A DNA stretch of 64,000 nucleotides from Saposhnikovia divaricata (Eukaryota > Streptophyta > Magnoliopsida > Apiales > Apiaceae): assembly GCA_036435485.1 (NCBI GenBank), contig CM071600.1:49907546-49971545 (forward strand), given 5' to 3'. The position numbers were made by a program, and so were the translations under genes. Positions 44,348 to 53,856 of this stretch are shown piece by piece; the first letter of the stretch is position 1; each line of letters starts with the position of its first letter. The notes under the pieces were generated by a model. That model had not been told where the DNA came from, did not search any database, and was given only the letters and a program-made list of their open reading frames with translations.

Positions 44348-45786
44348 GCTTCAGAAGGTATAGATGTAAGTTGATCAACTACACCAACATTAGAGATAGG
44401 ATCAGAAAATGGCATAAATGAATCAGGAACATCATTTATTGGAGAAACACCATCTCTTGCATCCTCTTCTGCAGGAATTTTATCCTCTGCAGGCATTACA
44501 TCCTCTGCAGGTATTGCAACTTTCGCAGCCTCAACAGGAGGTGTTTGCTGTGAAACAACCTCTGGAGCTTCAATATCTTCATCCACAGAATCAGAGAATA
44601 TCACTCTTCTTCGTTTTGCTAGAGGTACATTATCTGAATCCTCTTCACAAGGTAGTGACTTAGGCATGTTTGCTCGAGCTTTCAGTCTCTTCCCTTTTCT
44701 AGTGTAAACAGCTTCAGGAGATTTTCGTTTTGATTGCCTCTTTGTCTCTTCTGCCTGTCTTAGACTTGCACGTCTTGCAGCAATTGCTTTCTTAACACCT
44801 TGAGATTTAGACTTTGATGTTAATGGAGAATCAGAGTTTGAGTTTGAAGTGGGTGAAGATTGCTTTGCAGGTGAGTCAGTGTTTGGTTCTGTTTGAGGTT
44901 CAGGGTGTGGTTCAGGTTGTTGTGGTTCTTGTTCAGGTTCATCTTGTTGTGGTGCATCGTGTTGTGGTTCCTGTTGGTCTTGTTGTGGTTCTTGTGGTTG
45001 ATTTAGAAAATGTCGTAGAGCAAGAGGCATGATAAACTCAGGAAGATTTTCTTTACCAACATCCTTGTTAGTCATATCAGAGAATATGCGCTTATTGACT
45101 CTAAAAGGATCAACTTTATCAGTTTCATCAATGTCAAGACCAGGTACACATGCATTGAACAACATTTGACAGAAACGAGCATAGTAGACAGTGGTAGTCT
45201 CTGACAATTTATCACCTAAGTTCATCAAAACATATCGACCAAAATCAAAATTAATACCATAGAGCAAAGAATACCCGATATGGAGACTATCCATTGGAAT
45301 GGCATCCCAGTTTGTGACTTTCTTCTGGAATGTTCTTGTTATGCAATCAAAGAAGAAATTCCATTCCTTTCTTAGATTTGGTCGCTTTATACTGCCAAGC
45401 TTGTCAAGAGATTCCATGTAACCTATCTCTTGTAGCATATCTCTCAGATAACTTTCATTAACCAGAGCATAAGAAGTATGTGTGTCAAAACCCATCGTAT
45501 CTCGTATAGTCTGTGGAGTAATCACATGGTCTTGGTCGTCATAGGTGAAGATAATGGTAGGAGTTCCACTTTCTCCTCCATCCACATAAACTGAGTTCTG
45601 CCAGAATGAAGCAATTTGAGACGCAGAAAGAGTAGCAGGTCCAGTCAGAGCTTGTCCAATCTCTGAATCTCTCAAAAAGTTCTGCATGAGATGAAACGAT
45701 TCTGGAACGCGTTCATGATAGAGTGGAGCTTCATAGTTATTAGGAACAAACCGTAAGCCAAGAGCAGTAAATGCTTTAGATGCCAT
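44326..45786 (-). CDS. Post-pol ORF 1 of element F (env-like region, N-terminal domain)
   Basis: Starting at the ATG at 45784-45786 (CTCAATGGC) gives 486 codons; an upstream in-frame extension to 45909 exists, but the internal ATG has the better context. Residues about 1-260 form the globular domain typical of the extra Sirevirus ORF (SFHLMQNFL, IRDTMGFDTHTSY, LRKEWNFFFDCI). The rest is low-complexity, with Gln/Glu/Pro-rich repeats and Lys/Arg-rich patches. It ends at 44326, overlapping ORF 2 by 22 bp. No envelope features (signal peptide, membrane anchor, furin site) are visible. Function unknown. Confidence 0.7.
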   Translation of the reverse strand: MASKAFTALGLRFVPNNYEAPLYHERVPESFHLMQNFLRDSEIGQALTGPATLSASQIASFWQNSVYVDGGESGTPTIIFTYDDQDHVITPQTIRDTMGFDTHTSYALVNESYLRDMLQEIGYMESLDKLGSIKRPNLRKEWNFFFDCITRTFQKKVTNWDAIPMDSLHIGYSLLYGINFDFGRYVLMNLGDKLSETTTVYYARFCQMLFNACVPGLDIDETDKVDPFRVNKRIFSDMTNKDVGKENLPEFIMPLALRHFLNQPQEPQQDQQEPQHDAPQQDEPEQEPQQPEPHPEPQTEPNTDSPAKQSSPTSNSNSDSPLTSKSKSQGVKKAIAARRASLRQAEETKRQSKRKSPEAVYTRKGKRLKARANMPKSLPCEEDSDNVPLAKRRRVIFSDSVDEDIEAPEVVSQQTPPVEAAKVAIPAEDVMPAEDKIPAEEDARDGVSPINDVPDSFMPFSDPISNVGVVDQLTSIPSEAWHLILR

Positions 45787-46319
45787 TGAGTTAAGAATTT
45801 CCAAGAATTTCCAAAAGATATGAACGTAGAAAAGGTGTTTGCGTGAGTGCCCAAGAGAAAAATAAGAAAACTGTGAGAATAAGAATAAAGCAAACTCGTT
45901 TGGACACAAAAGTGATTAAATTAATAAAAACTCAATCTCTTATGTAACAAATACTCAATCAGTTCCTTGATTAATGTGTAGTGGGACACGATAATAGGTA
46001 AGTGGGACACATTAAAGGCGAGTGGGTCATGTGCGCCTATTTTTAAAAAGAGTATATTAAAATTAAAGCATTAAAATATTTGATTTTAACAAAAATCAAA
46101 TAATACTCTGTTAAAAATATCTGGACCCAAGTAAAATCAGAATTTGAAACGTTTACCTGTTGCCTTTAATAACCAGAATACGAAGCGATTAAGGACTTCG
46201 TTCTTACCCATCTCTATTTAAGGCCTAGAGACTTGATCAGATTATTTCATTAAACCTTTAACCTTTCAGTCTCCCCTGTAAAATCACAAACCTTTCAAAC
46301 CAAATACTCTTGAAAAACA
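45787..46319. promoter_or_regulatory. Divergent intergenic region in element F
   Basis: 533 bp separate the ATG of post-pol ORF 1 (leftward) from the ATG of the antisense ORF (rightward). A plus-strand TATA-like box TATTTAA lies at 46215-46221, about 100 bp before the antisense ATG. A leftward TATA is less clear. The layout resembles a bidirectional promoter. Confidence 0.45.
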
Positions 46320-46577
46320 ATGGCTAACCTTACCATCAAAGAGAAAAACCTTCATCTTGTCGAAAACAGAGACATCTTCAGCTATACTCGTGAAGAGTTT
46401 GAAGCGTTTGAGTGGGAAAGGCAGCTTGAGACGCTGTGGCTGCAAATGGATGCTGGTCTGGAAGAGCTCGAGAAAGAGAAACCTGCAAGGGTGATCGACA
46501 TCGATGCTGCCCTCCAAGCAACATTGGCATGGCTCTCCTCGAAGGCATCCTCATCCACCACTACCAACCATTGTTAA
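46320..46577 (+). CDS. Antisense small ORF in element F (85 aa)
   Basis: This plus-strand ORF runs against gag, pol and the post-pol ORFs of F. ATG at 46320 is in a near-ideal plant context (AACAATGGC). TATTTAA lies about 100 bp upstream and AATAAA at 46623-46628 downstream, with further T/G-rich poly(A)-like sequence to about 46790. The product is acidic and predicted helical (REEFEAFEWERQLETLWLQM, then LEELEKEK), with a Ser/Thr-rich end. It matches no family I recognise. Element E has no counterpart in its shorter spacer. Overlapping minus-strand frames of 61-78 codons exist but lack comparable start context. Confidence 0.5.
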   Translation: MANLTIKEKNLHLVENRDIFSYTREEFEAFEWERQLETLWLQMDAGLEELEKEKPARVIDIDAALQATLAWLSSKASSSTTTNHC

Positions 46578-47337
46578 TGAATATGTCAGCAAAAATAACC
46601 TTATCCCTTCAACTTCCACCCAAATAAAGTGGCAAAGATGGGATCTGGGAGTTTTTGCTAACAATGGAGTGGTGTGGACGGACCTTTTACTTTCCTGTTG
46701 AATAGATTAGCAGATAGAGAGAACAAAAATATGTAATATTTGCTTGTAATCTCTTTCTTATTATCAATGAAAATTTTGCTTTTCTAATCATATTCATTGT
46801 GTTCTGCAACTGTTATTTGAGTTATATGAACTGTTCTTCTAGAAAATACATCAAGAAAAGAATATGAAAACTAATTAAAGTAATCATATAAAGAACACAT
46901 TCATCAACTATCCACTGATTAACAGTTGTCAAAAACCCTACTTACTCCAAGACTTTCAAATTGTCCAAGTGAAAATTTACCTTAGAGTACAAATCACGAA
47001 TCAACAGCGTTTGTCAATTCTCCAACTTTATCATCGAAACCCTTTCATAAATTGCACAGTTGTGAATATGTGTGTGTGTGAAGCAGAGTTTACTAAGTCA
47101 ATTTTTAGAGCATCTAATTTTTCATAACATCCATAAAGTAAATCAATAAACACTGGATGCACAAACTGTCATAGTAAACACTGACTGTATGATGAAAGCT
47201 AAACTCTGAAGTATTCGAACTTTATACAGTAATTTTTATTTTATACCCTCTTTATATACACATTTTTTTTTATTTTTTTTATTTTTATTTATTTATTTAT
47301 TTTTTTTTTTTTCATTCCAGTAATCAGAGGTTGGAAC

Positions 47338-47480
47338 CAGTCACCAAAAATTCAAAAATTTTAGCCCTTATCATTTTGATAAGTTCCTGGGTCATCCTAG
47401 TATATAACTAGTCACCAAAAATCAGAGAATTTTAGCACATATTATATACCAATAAGTTCCTGGGTCATCCTAGTATCCAA
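47338..47480. repeat. Two-copy direct repeat in element F
   Basis: Two units of about 65-70 bp share AGTCACCAAAAAT, AATTTTAGC, GATAAGTTCCTGGGTCATCC or AATAAGTTCCTGGGTCATCC, and CTAGTAT. Confidence 0.75.
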
Positions 47481-47859
47481 CATAATCTCAAAGGAGTATA
47501 ACAACCTATATACACTTTCTTTGGGGTATTGCAGTAAACATTTTATTTTATCAGAGTATGACTAACAGAGTTTAGAGTTCATCAACATCAGTAGTTTTTC
47601 ATGAAAGGTAATGCACACAGTATTTATAGACTCAGAGTTTAGGACAAAATAAACTAAGAGATGCTATAAATATGAGCCAGTATCATGCTGTGTTAACTTT
47701 CTGCACAATCTAAGATTAGATCTCAATAACTCAGAAAGATTCATGATTAATTGCTGAGAATCATGCTTCATACATATTTCTTCATTGGTGTTTTCATTCA
47801 GACAAAAATCAACTCAAAGTTCACAGAGTTTATCAAACTTATTAACAGTGTATGACATA

Positions 47860-48065
47860 TATACATTCGATATCTCAAGTATTCGATATGTCGAAATGAC
47901 ACTATTCGATATCTCAAGGAGTCGATATCTCAGACTGCTCTATTCGATATCTCAAGGAGTCCCAGAGAAAAGAGCTATTCGAGAAGTGATTCGATATGTC
48001 AAGATAACACTATTCGAGAACTTAGAGTTATCGATCAAGTCAACTCCAGTTCTCGAATCACTCAC
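47860..48065. repeat. TTCGATAT repeat cluster in element F
   Basis: At least six TTCGATAT or TCGATATC steps and several TATTCGAGAA and TCTCGAATCA steps recur without a fixed period. Several are self-complementary (GATATC, TCGA). Confidence 0.65.
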
Positions 48066-48223
48066 TTAGTCACTTCTCGAATACATTCTTGAGGACAAAA
48101 TATGACAGAGTTTAACAGAGTATGCATAACAGAGTTTAATCAACAGAGTTCACTTAGTATTTAACCAATAAGGAAATATGATTAATACATCACATAAGTA
48201 AAGTTTGAATCTAACCAACATTT

Positions 48224-51200
48224 CTAGTCAGAACCAGAGATCATTCCTAGTTCATTAACCAGCCTTGTAAATGTGACTTCACTCAATGGTTTAGTGAAGA
48301 TATCTGCAAGCTGTTGTTCTGTAGAGACAAAATGTAGTTCAATATTTCCTTCTTCCACATGTTCTCTGATGAAGTGGTACCTTATGCTGATGTGCTTGGT
48401 CATTGAATGCTGTACTGGATTACCTGTCATAGCAATAGCACTTTGGTTATCACAGTAAATAGGTATATTACTGTACCTCAATCCATAATCCAGCAATTGA
48501 TTCTTCATCCATAAGATCTGTGCACAACAGCTACCAGCTGCAATGTACTCTGCTTCAGCTGTAGATGTGGAGATTGATTTCTGTTTCTTGCTGTACCAGG
48601 AAACAAGTCTGTCACCAAGAAATTGACAACTTCCACTAGTGCTCTTTCTGTCTACCTTACAGCCTGCAAAGTCTGCATCGGAATACCCAAGTAGCTTAAA
48701 ATCTGATTCTCTGGGGTACCACAGACCTAATGATATGGTGCCCTTGAGATACTTGAAGATTCTTTTCACAGCTGTCAGATGTGGCTCTCTAGGATCTGCC
48801 TGAAACCTTGCACAAAGACAGGTTGCATACATGATGTCAGGCCTACTAGCTGTCAAGTATAGAAGAGATCCTATCATGCCCCTGAAGTTTGTCATATCCA
48901 CTGAAACTCCTGTGTCTTTGTCCAGTTTAGTTGCTGTTGCCATGGGAGTTGATGCAGATGAACAGTCAAGCATACCAAATTTCTTGAGAAGATTTCTGGT
49001 GTATTTTTCTTGATTAATAAAAATTCCATCTTCTGTTTGTTTCACCTGTAGGCCTAGAAAGTAACTAAGCTCTCCCATCATGCTCATTTGATATCTGGAC
49101 TGCATGAGCTTGGCAAACTTCTTACAGAGTTTATCATTAGTAGACCCAAAGATGATGTCATCAACATAAATTTGAACTAAAAGGAGGTCACTTCCTTGAT
49201 TGAAATAAAACAGAGTTTTGTCAATTGTACCTCTGTTGAATCCACTTTCTAGAAGAAACTGAGCAAGTGTCTCATACCATGCTCTTGGTGCCTGCTTAAG
49301 TCCATATAGTGCCTTATCTAGCCTGTAGACATAATCTGGATATTTGGGGTCCACAAATCCTGGTGGTTGTTCAACAAACACTTCTTCTTCAAGCTTTCCA
49401 TTCAGAAAAGCACTTTTCACATCCATCTGGAACACTTTGAATTTCTTGTGAGAGGCATATGCTAGAAAAATTCTGATTGCCTCCAATCTTGCTACTGGAG
49501 CAAATGTTTCATCATAGTCTATTCCTTCCTGCTGTGAATAACCTTTTGCTACCAGTCTAGCCTTGTTCCTTGTGATAACACCTTCACTGTCAGTCTTGTT
49601 TCTGAAAACCCATTTAGTACCAACAATAGATCTGTTCTTTGGCCTTGGTACAAGGGTCCAAACTTCATTTCTTTCAAATTCATTTAACTCTTCCTGCATT
49701 GCTGTTATCCAGTCTGCATCTTGAAGAGCTTCTTCCACTTTCTTTGGTTCATTTTTAGACAAGAATGCATGAAATAAACATTCACTAGCAGTAGCACTTC
49801 TTGTCTTCACTTTTGCATCTGGATCACCAATTATCAAATCAGGTGTATGTGATTTAGTCCATTTCCTAGCAGAAGGCAAATGACTTCTATCAACATGTGA
49901 TCCTCCCCCTTGATCCATGCTCTCCTGATTCTGTTGTGATCTATTTTCGTTTTCTGAGACTCCCCCTGAACTTGACTGTCCAGAGTCAGAATTTGAATTT
50001 TCAGAGTTTGAAGCATCAGAGTTTGATCCAGATTTTTCAGTTGACTCAGTATCAGTGTTTGAGTCTTCATCTTGATCATGCTCCCCCTCAACTGGTTCTC
50101 CTCTTTGTTGTGACTGAGAAGTTTCTCCAGAATTTACCAGTAGAGGTTCAAAGTTTGTTTCAACAGAGTCTGTCAGAATTGTTTCATCAGTGTTTCCTTC
50201 ATCAGAGTTTAAAACTTCATTTTCAAAGTTCAGTTGATCATATTCGTCTTTGTCTTCAAGTCCAGTTATCTTCTTATCATCAAAAGAAACATGTATAGAT
50301 TCCATGATCACTTTAGTTCTCAGATTGTAAACTCTGAATGCCTTTGTTGACAGTGGATAGCCAACAAAAATTCCTTCATCTGCCTTTAACTCAAACTTGG
50401 TCAACTGTTCTGGATGAGTCTTCAAAACGAAACATTTGCACCCGAAAATATGAAAGTATTTCAGGTTAGGCTTCTTTTTCTTCACCATCTCATATGGTGT
50501 CTTTCCATGCCTATTGATCAGTGTTGCATTTTGAGTAAAACAAGCAGTTTGAACAGCTTCTGCCCAGAAATAAGTTGGCAATTTTGCTTCATCAAGCATA
50601 GTTCTGGCAGCTTCAATTAATGTTCTATTTTTCCTCTCAACTACACCATTTTGTTGTGGTGTACCAGGTGCTGAAAATTCTTGTTTCACTCCATTGTCCT
50701 TGCAGAATTCTTCCATTGTTGCATTTCTGAACTCAGTTCCATTATCACTTCTGATGATTCTCACTTTGTTGCTTGATCCTTTGTCCAGAAGCTTCACATG
50801 CTCCATCAGAGTTGATGCAGTTTCATCCTTCTTTGCTAGAAAATACATCCAGGTGAATCTAGTGTATTCATCAACAATGACTAAAGCATATTTCTTCCTT
50901 GCAATAGACATAACATTTACTGGACCAAATAGATCAACATGAAGAAGATGATGAGGATCAGTGATAGAAGATTCTGTTTTGCTCTTGAAAGATGACTTCC
51001 TTTGTTTAGCCTTCTGACATGAGTCACATAGGCCATCAACATTTAACAGGGTCTTTGGAAGTCCTCTTACAAGATCCTTTCTGATCAATTCATTGATGTT
51101 GTTCAAGTTCAAATGTGAGAGTTTCTTGTGCCACTTCCAACTCTCTTCACTAGACATTCTTGTAGACAGGCAAACAGCTTTTCCAACAGAGTCTATCAAA

Positions 51201-51553
51201 AGCTTGATTTCATAAATGTTGTTTTGCCTGTGACCAACTAGAACAACCTTTCCTGTAGATTTGCTGATAACTTCACAATATTCAGGTTGAAAATCTACAT
51301 GATATCCCTTGTCACAGATTTGACTCACAGATAGCAGGTCATGCTTGAGTCCTGGGACATGAGCTACATTGTTGATGATGACATTTCCAAGATTGATATT
51401 GCCATATCCCAATGTTCTTCCTATATTGCCATCACCATAGGAAACTTTTGGGCCAGCCTTCTCCTCATATTCTGATAGCAGGGCTTTATTTCCAGTCATG
51501 TGTCCTGAACATCCACTGTCCACGACTAGGGTTGCCTCCCTGTTACCCTGCAA
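48224..51553 (-). CDS. Pol polyprotein of element F (PR-IN-RT-RH)
   Basis: Uninterrupted 1109-codon frame. Protease active site VDSGCSGHMTG at residues about 11-21. GAG-pre-integrase and zinc-binding residues around 140-180. Integrase catalytic residues Asp 207 (HVDLFGP), Asp 270 (RSDNGTEF) and Glu 306 (NGVVERKNR), the D-D-35-E spacing. An acidic Ser/Asn-rich linker follows at about 480-590. RT has KARLVAKGYSQ and YVDD at residues 796-799. RNase H has YSDADFAG (about 957) and AEAEYIAAG (about 1004). The frame opens at TTG, two codons after an in-frame TGA, and has no ATG at its start. So it must be made by joining to gag, not by its own initiation. Confidence 0.93.
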   Translation of the reverse strand: MQGNREATLVVDSGCSGHMTGNKALLSEYEEKAGPKVSYGDGNIGRTLGYGNINLGNVIINNVAHVPGLKHDLLSVSQICDKGYHVDFQPEYCEVISKSTGKVVLVGHRQNNIYEIKLLIDSVGKAVCLSTRMSSEESWKWHKKLSHLNLNNINELIRKDLVRGLPKTLLNVDGLCDSCQKAKQRKSSFKSKTESSITDPHHLLHVDLFGPVNVMSIARKKYALVIVDEYTRFTWMYFLAKKDETASTLMEHVKLLDKGSSNKVRIIRSDNGTEFRNATMEEFCKDNGVKQEFSAPGTPQQNGVVERKNRTLIEAARTMLDEAKLPTYFWAEAVQTACFTQNATLINRHGKTPYEMVKKKKPNLKYFHIFGCKCFVLKTHPEQLTKFELKADEGIFVGYPLSTKAFRVYNLRTKVIMESIHVSFDDKKITGLEDKDEYDQLNFENEVLNSDEGNTDETILTDSVETNFEPLLVNSGETSQSQQRGEPVEGEHDQDEDSNTDTESTEKSGSNSDASNSENSNSDSGQSSSGGVSENENRSQQNQESMDQGGGSHVDRSHLPSARKWTKSHTPDLIIGDPDAKVKTRSATASECLFHAFLSKNEPKKVEEALQDADWITAMQEELNEFERNEVWTLVPRPKNRSIVGTKWVFRNKTDSEGVITRNKARLVAKGYSQQEGIDYDETFAPVARLEAIRIFLAYASHKKFKVFQMDVKSAFLNGKLEEEVFVEQPPGFVDPKYPDYVYRLDKALYGLKQAPRAWYETLAQFLLESGFNRGTIDKTLFYFNQGSDLLLVQIYVDDIIFGSTNDKLCKKFAKLMQSRYQMSMMGELSYFLGLQVKQTEDGIFINQEKYTRNLLKKFGMLDCSSASTPMATATKLDKDTGVSVDMTNFRGMIGSLLYLTASRPDIMYATCLCARFQADPREPHLTAVKRIFKYLKGTISLGLWYPRESDFKLLGYSDADFAGCKVDRKSTSGSCQFLGDRLVSWYSKKQKSISTSTAEAEYIAAGSCCAQILWMKNQLLDYGLRYSNIPIYCDNQSAIAMTGNPVQHSMTKHISIRYHFIREHVEEGNIELHFVSTEQQLADIFTKPLSEVTFTRLVNELGMISGSD

Positions 51554-51566
51554 TCACAAACAATTA
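51550..51566 (-). promoter_or_regulatory. Gag-pol junction with acceptor-like site (element F)
   Basis: On the minus strand the gag stop TAA (51566-51564) is followed by TTGTTTGTGATTGCAG|GG. The pol frame has TGA at 51556-51554. The acceptor-like TGCAG|GG-AACAG context matches the junction of element E. Confidence 0.5.
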
Positions 51567-53795
51567 CTGAGGATTAGTTTTAAGGATCCAGACTTGCTTG
51601 GATCCTTTGGCATTCTTAACTTTGTTAGCTTTTGCAGCGGAATTAACATTATCAGAGTTTGAGCTAACAGTATCAGTGTTTACACTTGCAGTATCAACTT
51701 TAACCCATTTTAGATTGGGTTTCAGTTCATAGTAATTATGATAGATAGCATGATATTTTCTGCAAGTATAGATGGAATGCCAAGTGCTTCCACAGTGTGT
51801 GCATAAAGTCTGTGGCTTAGTTCTAGCAGAATCCTTCTTTACCTCAGACTTTGAAGGTAAAGAATTTATATTTTTATTTTTCTTGCAGAAATTTGCAAGA
51901 TGCTTAGTACTACCACAGTTATGACATGTCTTTCTTGGAGCATAACTAGCAAGCATTGGTTTATTTCCTGAAGTGATGCCTACTTTTCCATTTCTGTTCT
52001 TGTTTGACACTTTCTTTGTCTCAACAGATTTTAACTCCTTCAGTTTATGTTTGAGTTGTTTATCTGTCATTGAACCAATATTAACCTGATTAACACTAGT
52101 TTTTACTGGTTTTCTATTGACAGATTCTTTTTCATTCTCAGACAAAAATTTACTGGTTCCATGAACAAATTTAGTTCTGACTTTAACTTGATTTTGAAAT
52201 CTAAGTTCATCTTCCTCATTATAACCTAGACCAACAGTGTCTGTTTGAAAAATCTGTTGAGTGTCCTTTCCAGAATTAGTCCAAGTCCTAATTTTCTTAT
52301 TTGCTTCCTCCAACTCAGATTCTAGTTGTTTATATTTCTGAAGCAAAATCTGTTCTTTGCAAACAGCATCATCTCTCTCTTTCTGAACTTGTTGCATGTT
52401 TTCAAGTTTCTCTTCAACAAGTTTATTTCTCTCTTTAAGTTCAGAATTTTCAGCTTTTATCCTCTCATTTTCTAAAGTCTGATCCCTATAACTTATATGC
52501 AATGACTTAAGAAAAATTCTTAATTGAGCAATGTCATCAATATTATAAGCATAGGTAGTTGGAGGTACCTGATTTTCAGAGGATTCTGATTCAGTTGTAG
52601 CCATGAGAGCATAGTTCACTTCTTCATCAGAATCTGAAGTATCTGCCCAATCTCTGCCTTTAGTGTAGAGTACCTTTCCAGTTTTACCCTTCTTGCACTC
52701 AGGAGCATAGTGACCCATCTCCTTACACTTGTAGCATTGAATTTCAGACTTATCCTTCTTCCCTTTAGAATCTCTCTTATCAGACTTCCTGTAGCTTTTC
52801 CTGTCTTCATTTGAATCCCTAGAAAACCTTTTTCCTTTCTTGAAATTCTTGAAGCCCATTTTCTTGAAAGTTTTCACCATCAGCACAGCCATTTTTCTCA
52901 TTTCTTCTTCATCATCCTCAGAGTCAGATGATTCAGAAGAGTTTGAATCATAATCAGAGTTTGGTGAATCACTTTCTGAATGTATTACCAAAGCTTTTCC
53001 CTTCATTTTCCTTCTTGATGCCTCTTTCTTCTGAGGCTTCTCTTCAACATTAAGAGCAACTGACTTTCCTTTTCTACTTGATCTCCTGTTTCTCTGCTCC
53101 ATTTCCAATTCATAAGTTTTGAGCAGTCCATAAATTTCATCAATCTCTGTTTCAGCAAGATCATAGTTGTCTCTAATAGTGGTTGTTTTCACATCCCACT
53201 TTTCAGGTAGAGAAAGAAGAAACTTGAGATTCGAGTCTTCTAGATCATACTCTTTGTTGACCAATGACAGATCATTAATTAGTTTACAGAATCTATCAAA
53301 TGTTTCTGTCATGGTCTCTTCAGGCTTAGCCTCAAAATGCTCATACTCTTGTGTGAGTATGTTTCTCCTATTCTTCTTAATAGCTGCAGTTCCTTGACAC
53401 CTGACTTCAAGTGCATCCCATATCTCTTTTGCAGTGGTGCAGTTAATGACTTTGTTAGACATGACATTGTCTAAGGCACTATGTAGTAAATGCCTAACTT
53501 TTGCATCCTTAGCAATTGATGATAGATCTTCAGGAGTCATGTCCTTCTTTTCCTTTGGAACCATTTTTGCTGCTTCACCAGCAACTGCAACAGATAGCTT
53601 TGTAGGATTGTGAGGACCTTCATAAATCCTGTCAAGATATTCTGGATCTGTAGCCTCCAGAAACATAGTCATCTTGACCTTCCACGTAGCATACTCTAAT
53701 GGCCTCAGAATAGGAACCCTGATTGGTTCATAACGACTCACAGTAGTAGGAGCCTTTTCAGAAACAGTAGGTGTTGGTGGAGGAATTTCTGACAT
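51564..53795 (-). CDS. Gag protein of element F
   Basis: Intact 743-codon frame, ATG at 53795, 46 bp after the primer site. N-terminal UBN2-type Gag domain (about 20-230: YATWKVKMTMFL, KEIWDALEVRCQG). Three zinc knuckles of C-x2-C-x4-H-x4-C type at about 354-367, 624-637 and 665-678. A long Glu/Lys-rich coiled-coil stretch lies between them (about 440-515). Ends WILKTNPQ and a stop, one base out of frame with pol. It is longer than most plant Copia Gags, in line with Sireviruses. Confidence 0.92.
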   Translation of the reverse strand: MSEIPPPTPTVSEKAPTTVSRYEPIRVPILRPLEYATWKVKMTMFLEATDPEYLDRIYEGPHNPTKLSVAVAGEAAKMVPKEKKDMTPEDLSSIAKDAKVRHLLHSALDNVMSNKVINCTTAKEIWDALEVRCQGTAAIKKNRRNILTQEYEHFEAKPEETMTETFDRFCKLINDLSLVNKEYDLEDSNLKFLLSLPEKWDVKTTTIRDNYDLAETEIDEIYGLLKTYELEMEQRNRRSSRKGKSVALNVEEKPQKKEASRRKMKGKALVIHSESDSPNSDYDSNSSESSDSEDDEEEMRKMAVLMVKTFKKMGFKNFKKGKRFSRDSNEDRKSYRKSDKRDSKGKKDKSEIQCYKCKEMGHYAPECKKGKTGKVLYTKGRDWADTSDSDEEVNYALMATTESESSENQVPPTTYAYNIDDIAQLRIFLKSLHISYRDQTLENERIKAENSELKERNKLVEEKLENMQQVQKERDDAVCKEQILLQKYKQLESELEEANKKIRTWTNSGKDTQQIFQTDTVGLGYNEEDELRFQNQVKVRTKFVHGTSKFLSENEKESVNRKPVKTSVNQVNIGSMTDKQLKHKLKELKSVETKKVSNKNRNGKVGITSGNKPMLASYAPRKTCHNCGSTKHLANFCKKNKNINSLPSKSEVKKDSARTKPQTLCTHCGSTWHSIYTCRKYHAIYHNYYELKPNLKWVKVDTASVNTDTVSSNSDNVNSAAKANKVKNAKGSKQVWILKTNPQ

Positions 53796-53840
53796 GATTA
53801 TTGTTGTGTTTGGATCTTAACCTGTAATAAAGTAACAGAT

Positions 53841-53854
53841 TGGCTCTGATACCA
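53841..53854 (-). promoter_or_regulatory. Primer-binding site, initiator tRNA-Met (element F)
   Basis: Minus strand TGGTATCAGAGCCA, two bases after the 5' LTR. Confidence 0.9.
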
Positions 53855-53856
53855 CT

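Larger units (their letters stand above)
46578..48223. other. Non-coding region of F between pol and the antisense ORF
   Basis: It contains an A/T homopolymer-rich stretch (47265-47315), a two-copy repeat of about 65-70 bp (AGTCACCAAAAAT ... GTTCCTGGGTCATCCTAGTAT, 47338-47480), many CAGAGTTT copies and a cluster of TTCGATAT/TCTCAA units (47860-48065). No further gene is supported. Confidence 0.6.

Noticed and set aside
42368..45786. A genuine retroviral envelope in element F
   Set aside because: No signal peptide, transmembrane anchor or cleavage site is visible; the name env-like is positional only.
49897..50298. 133-codon plus-strand frame inside element F pol
   Set aside because: Shadow of the Ser/Asp-rich pol linker; no start context or domain.
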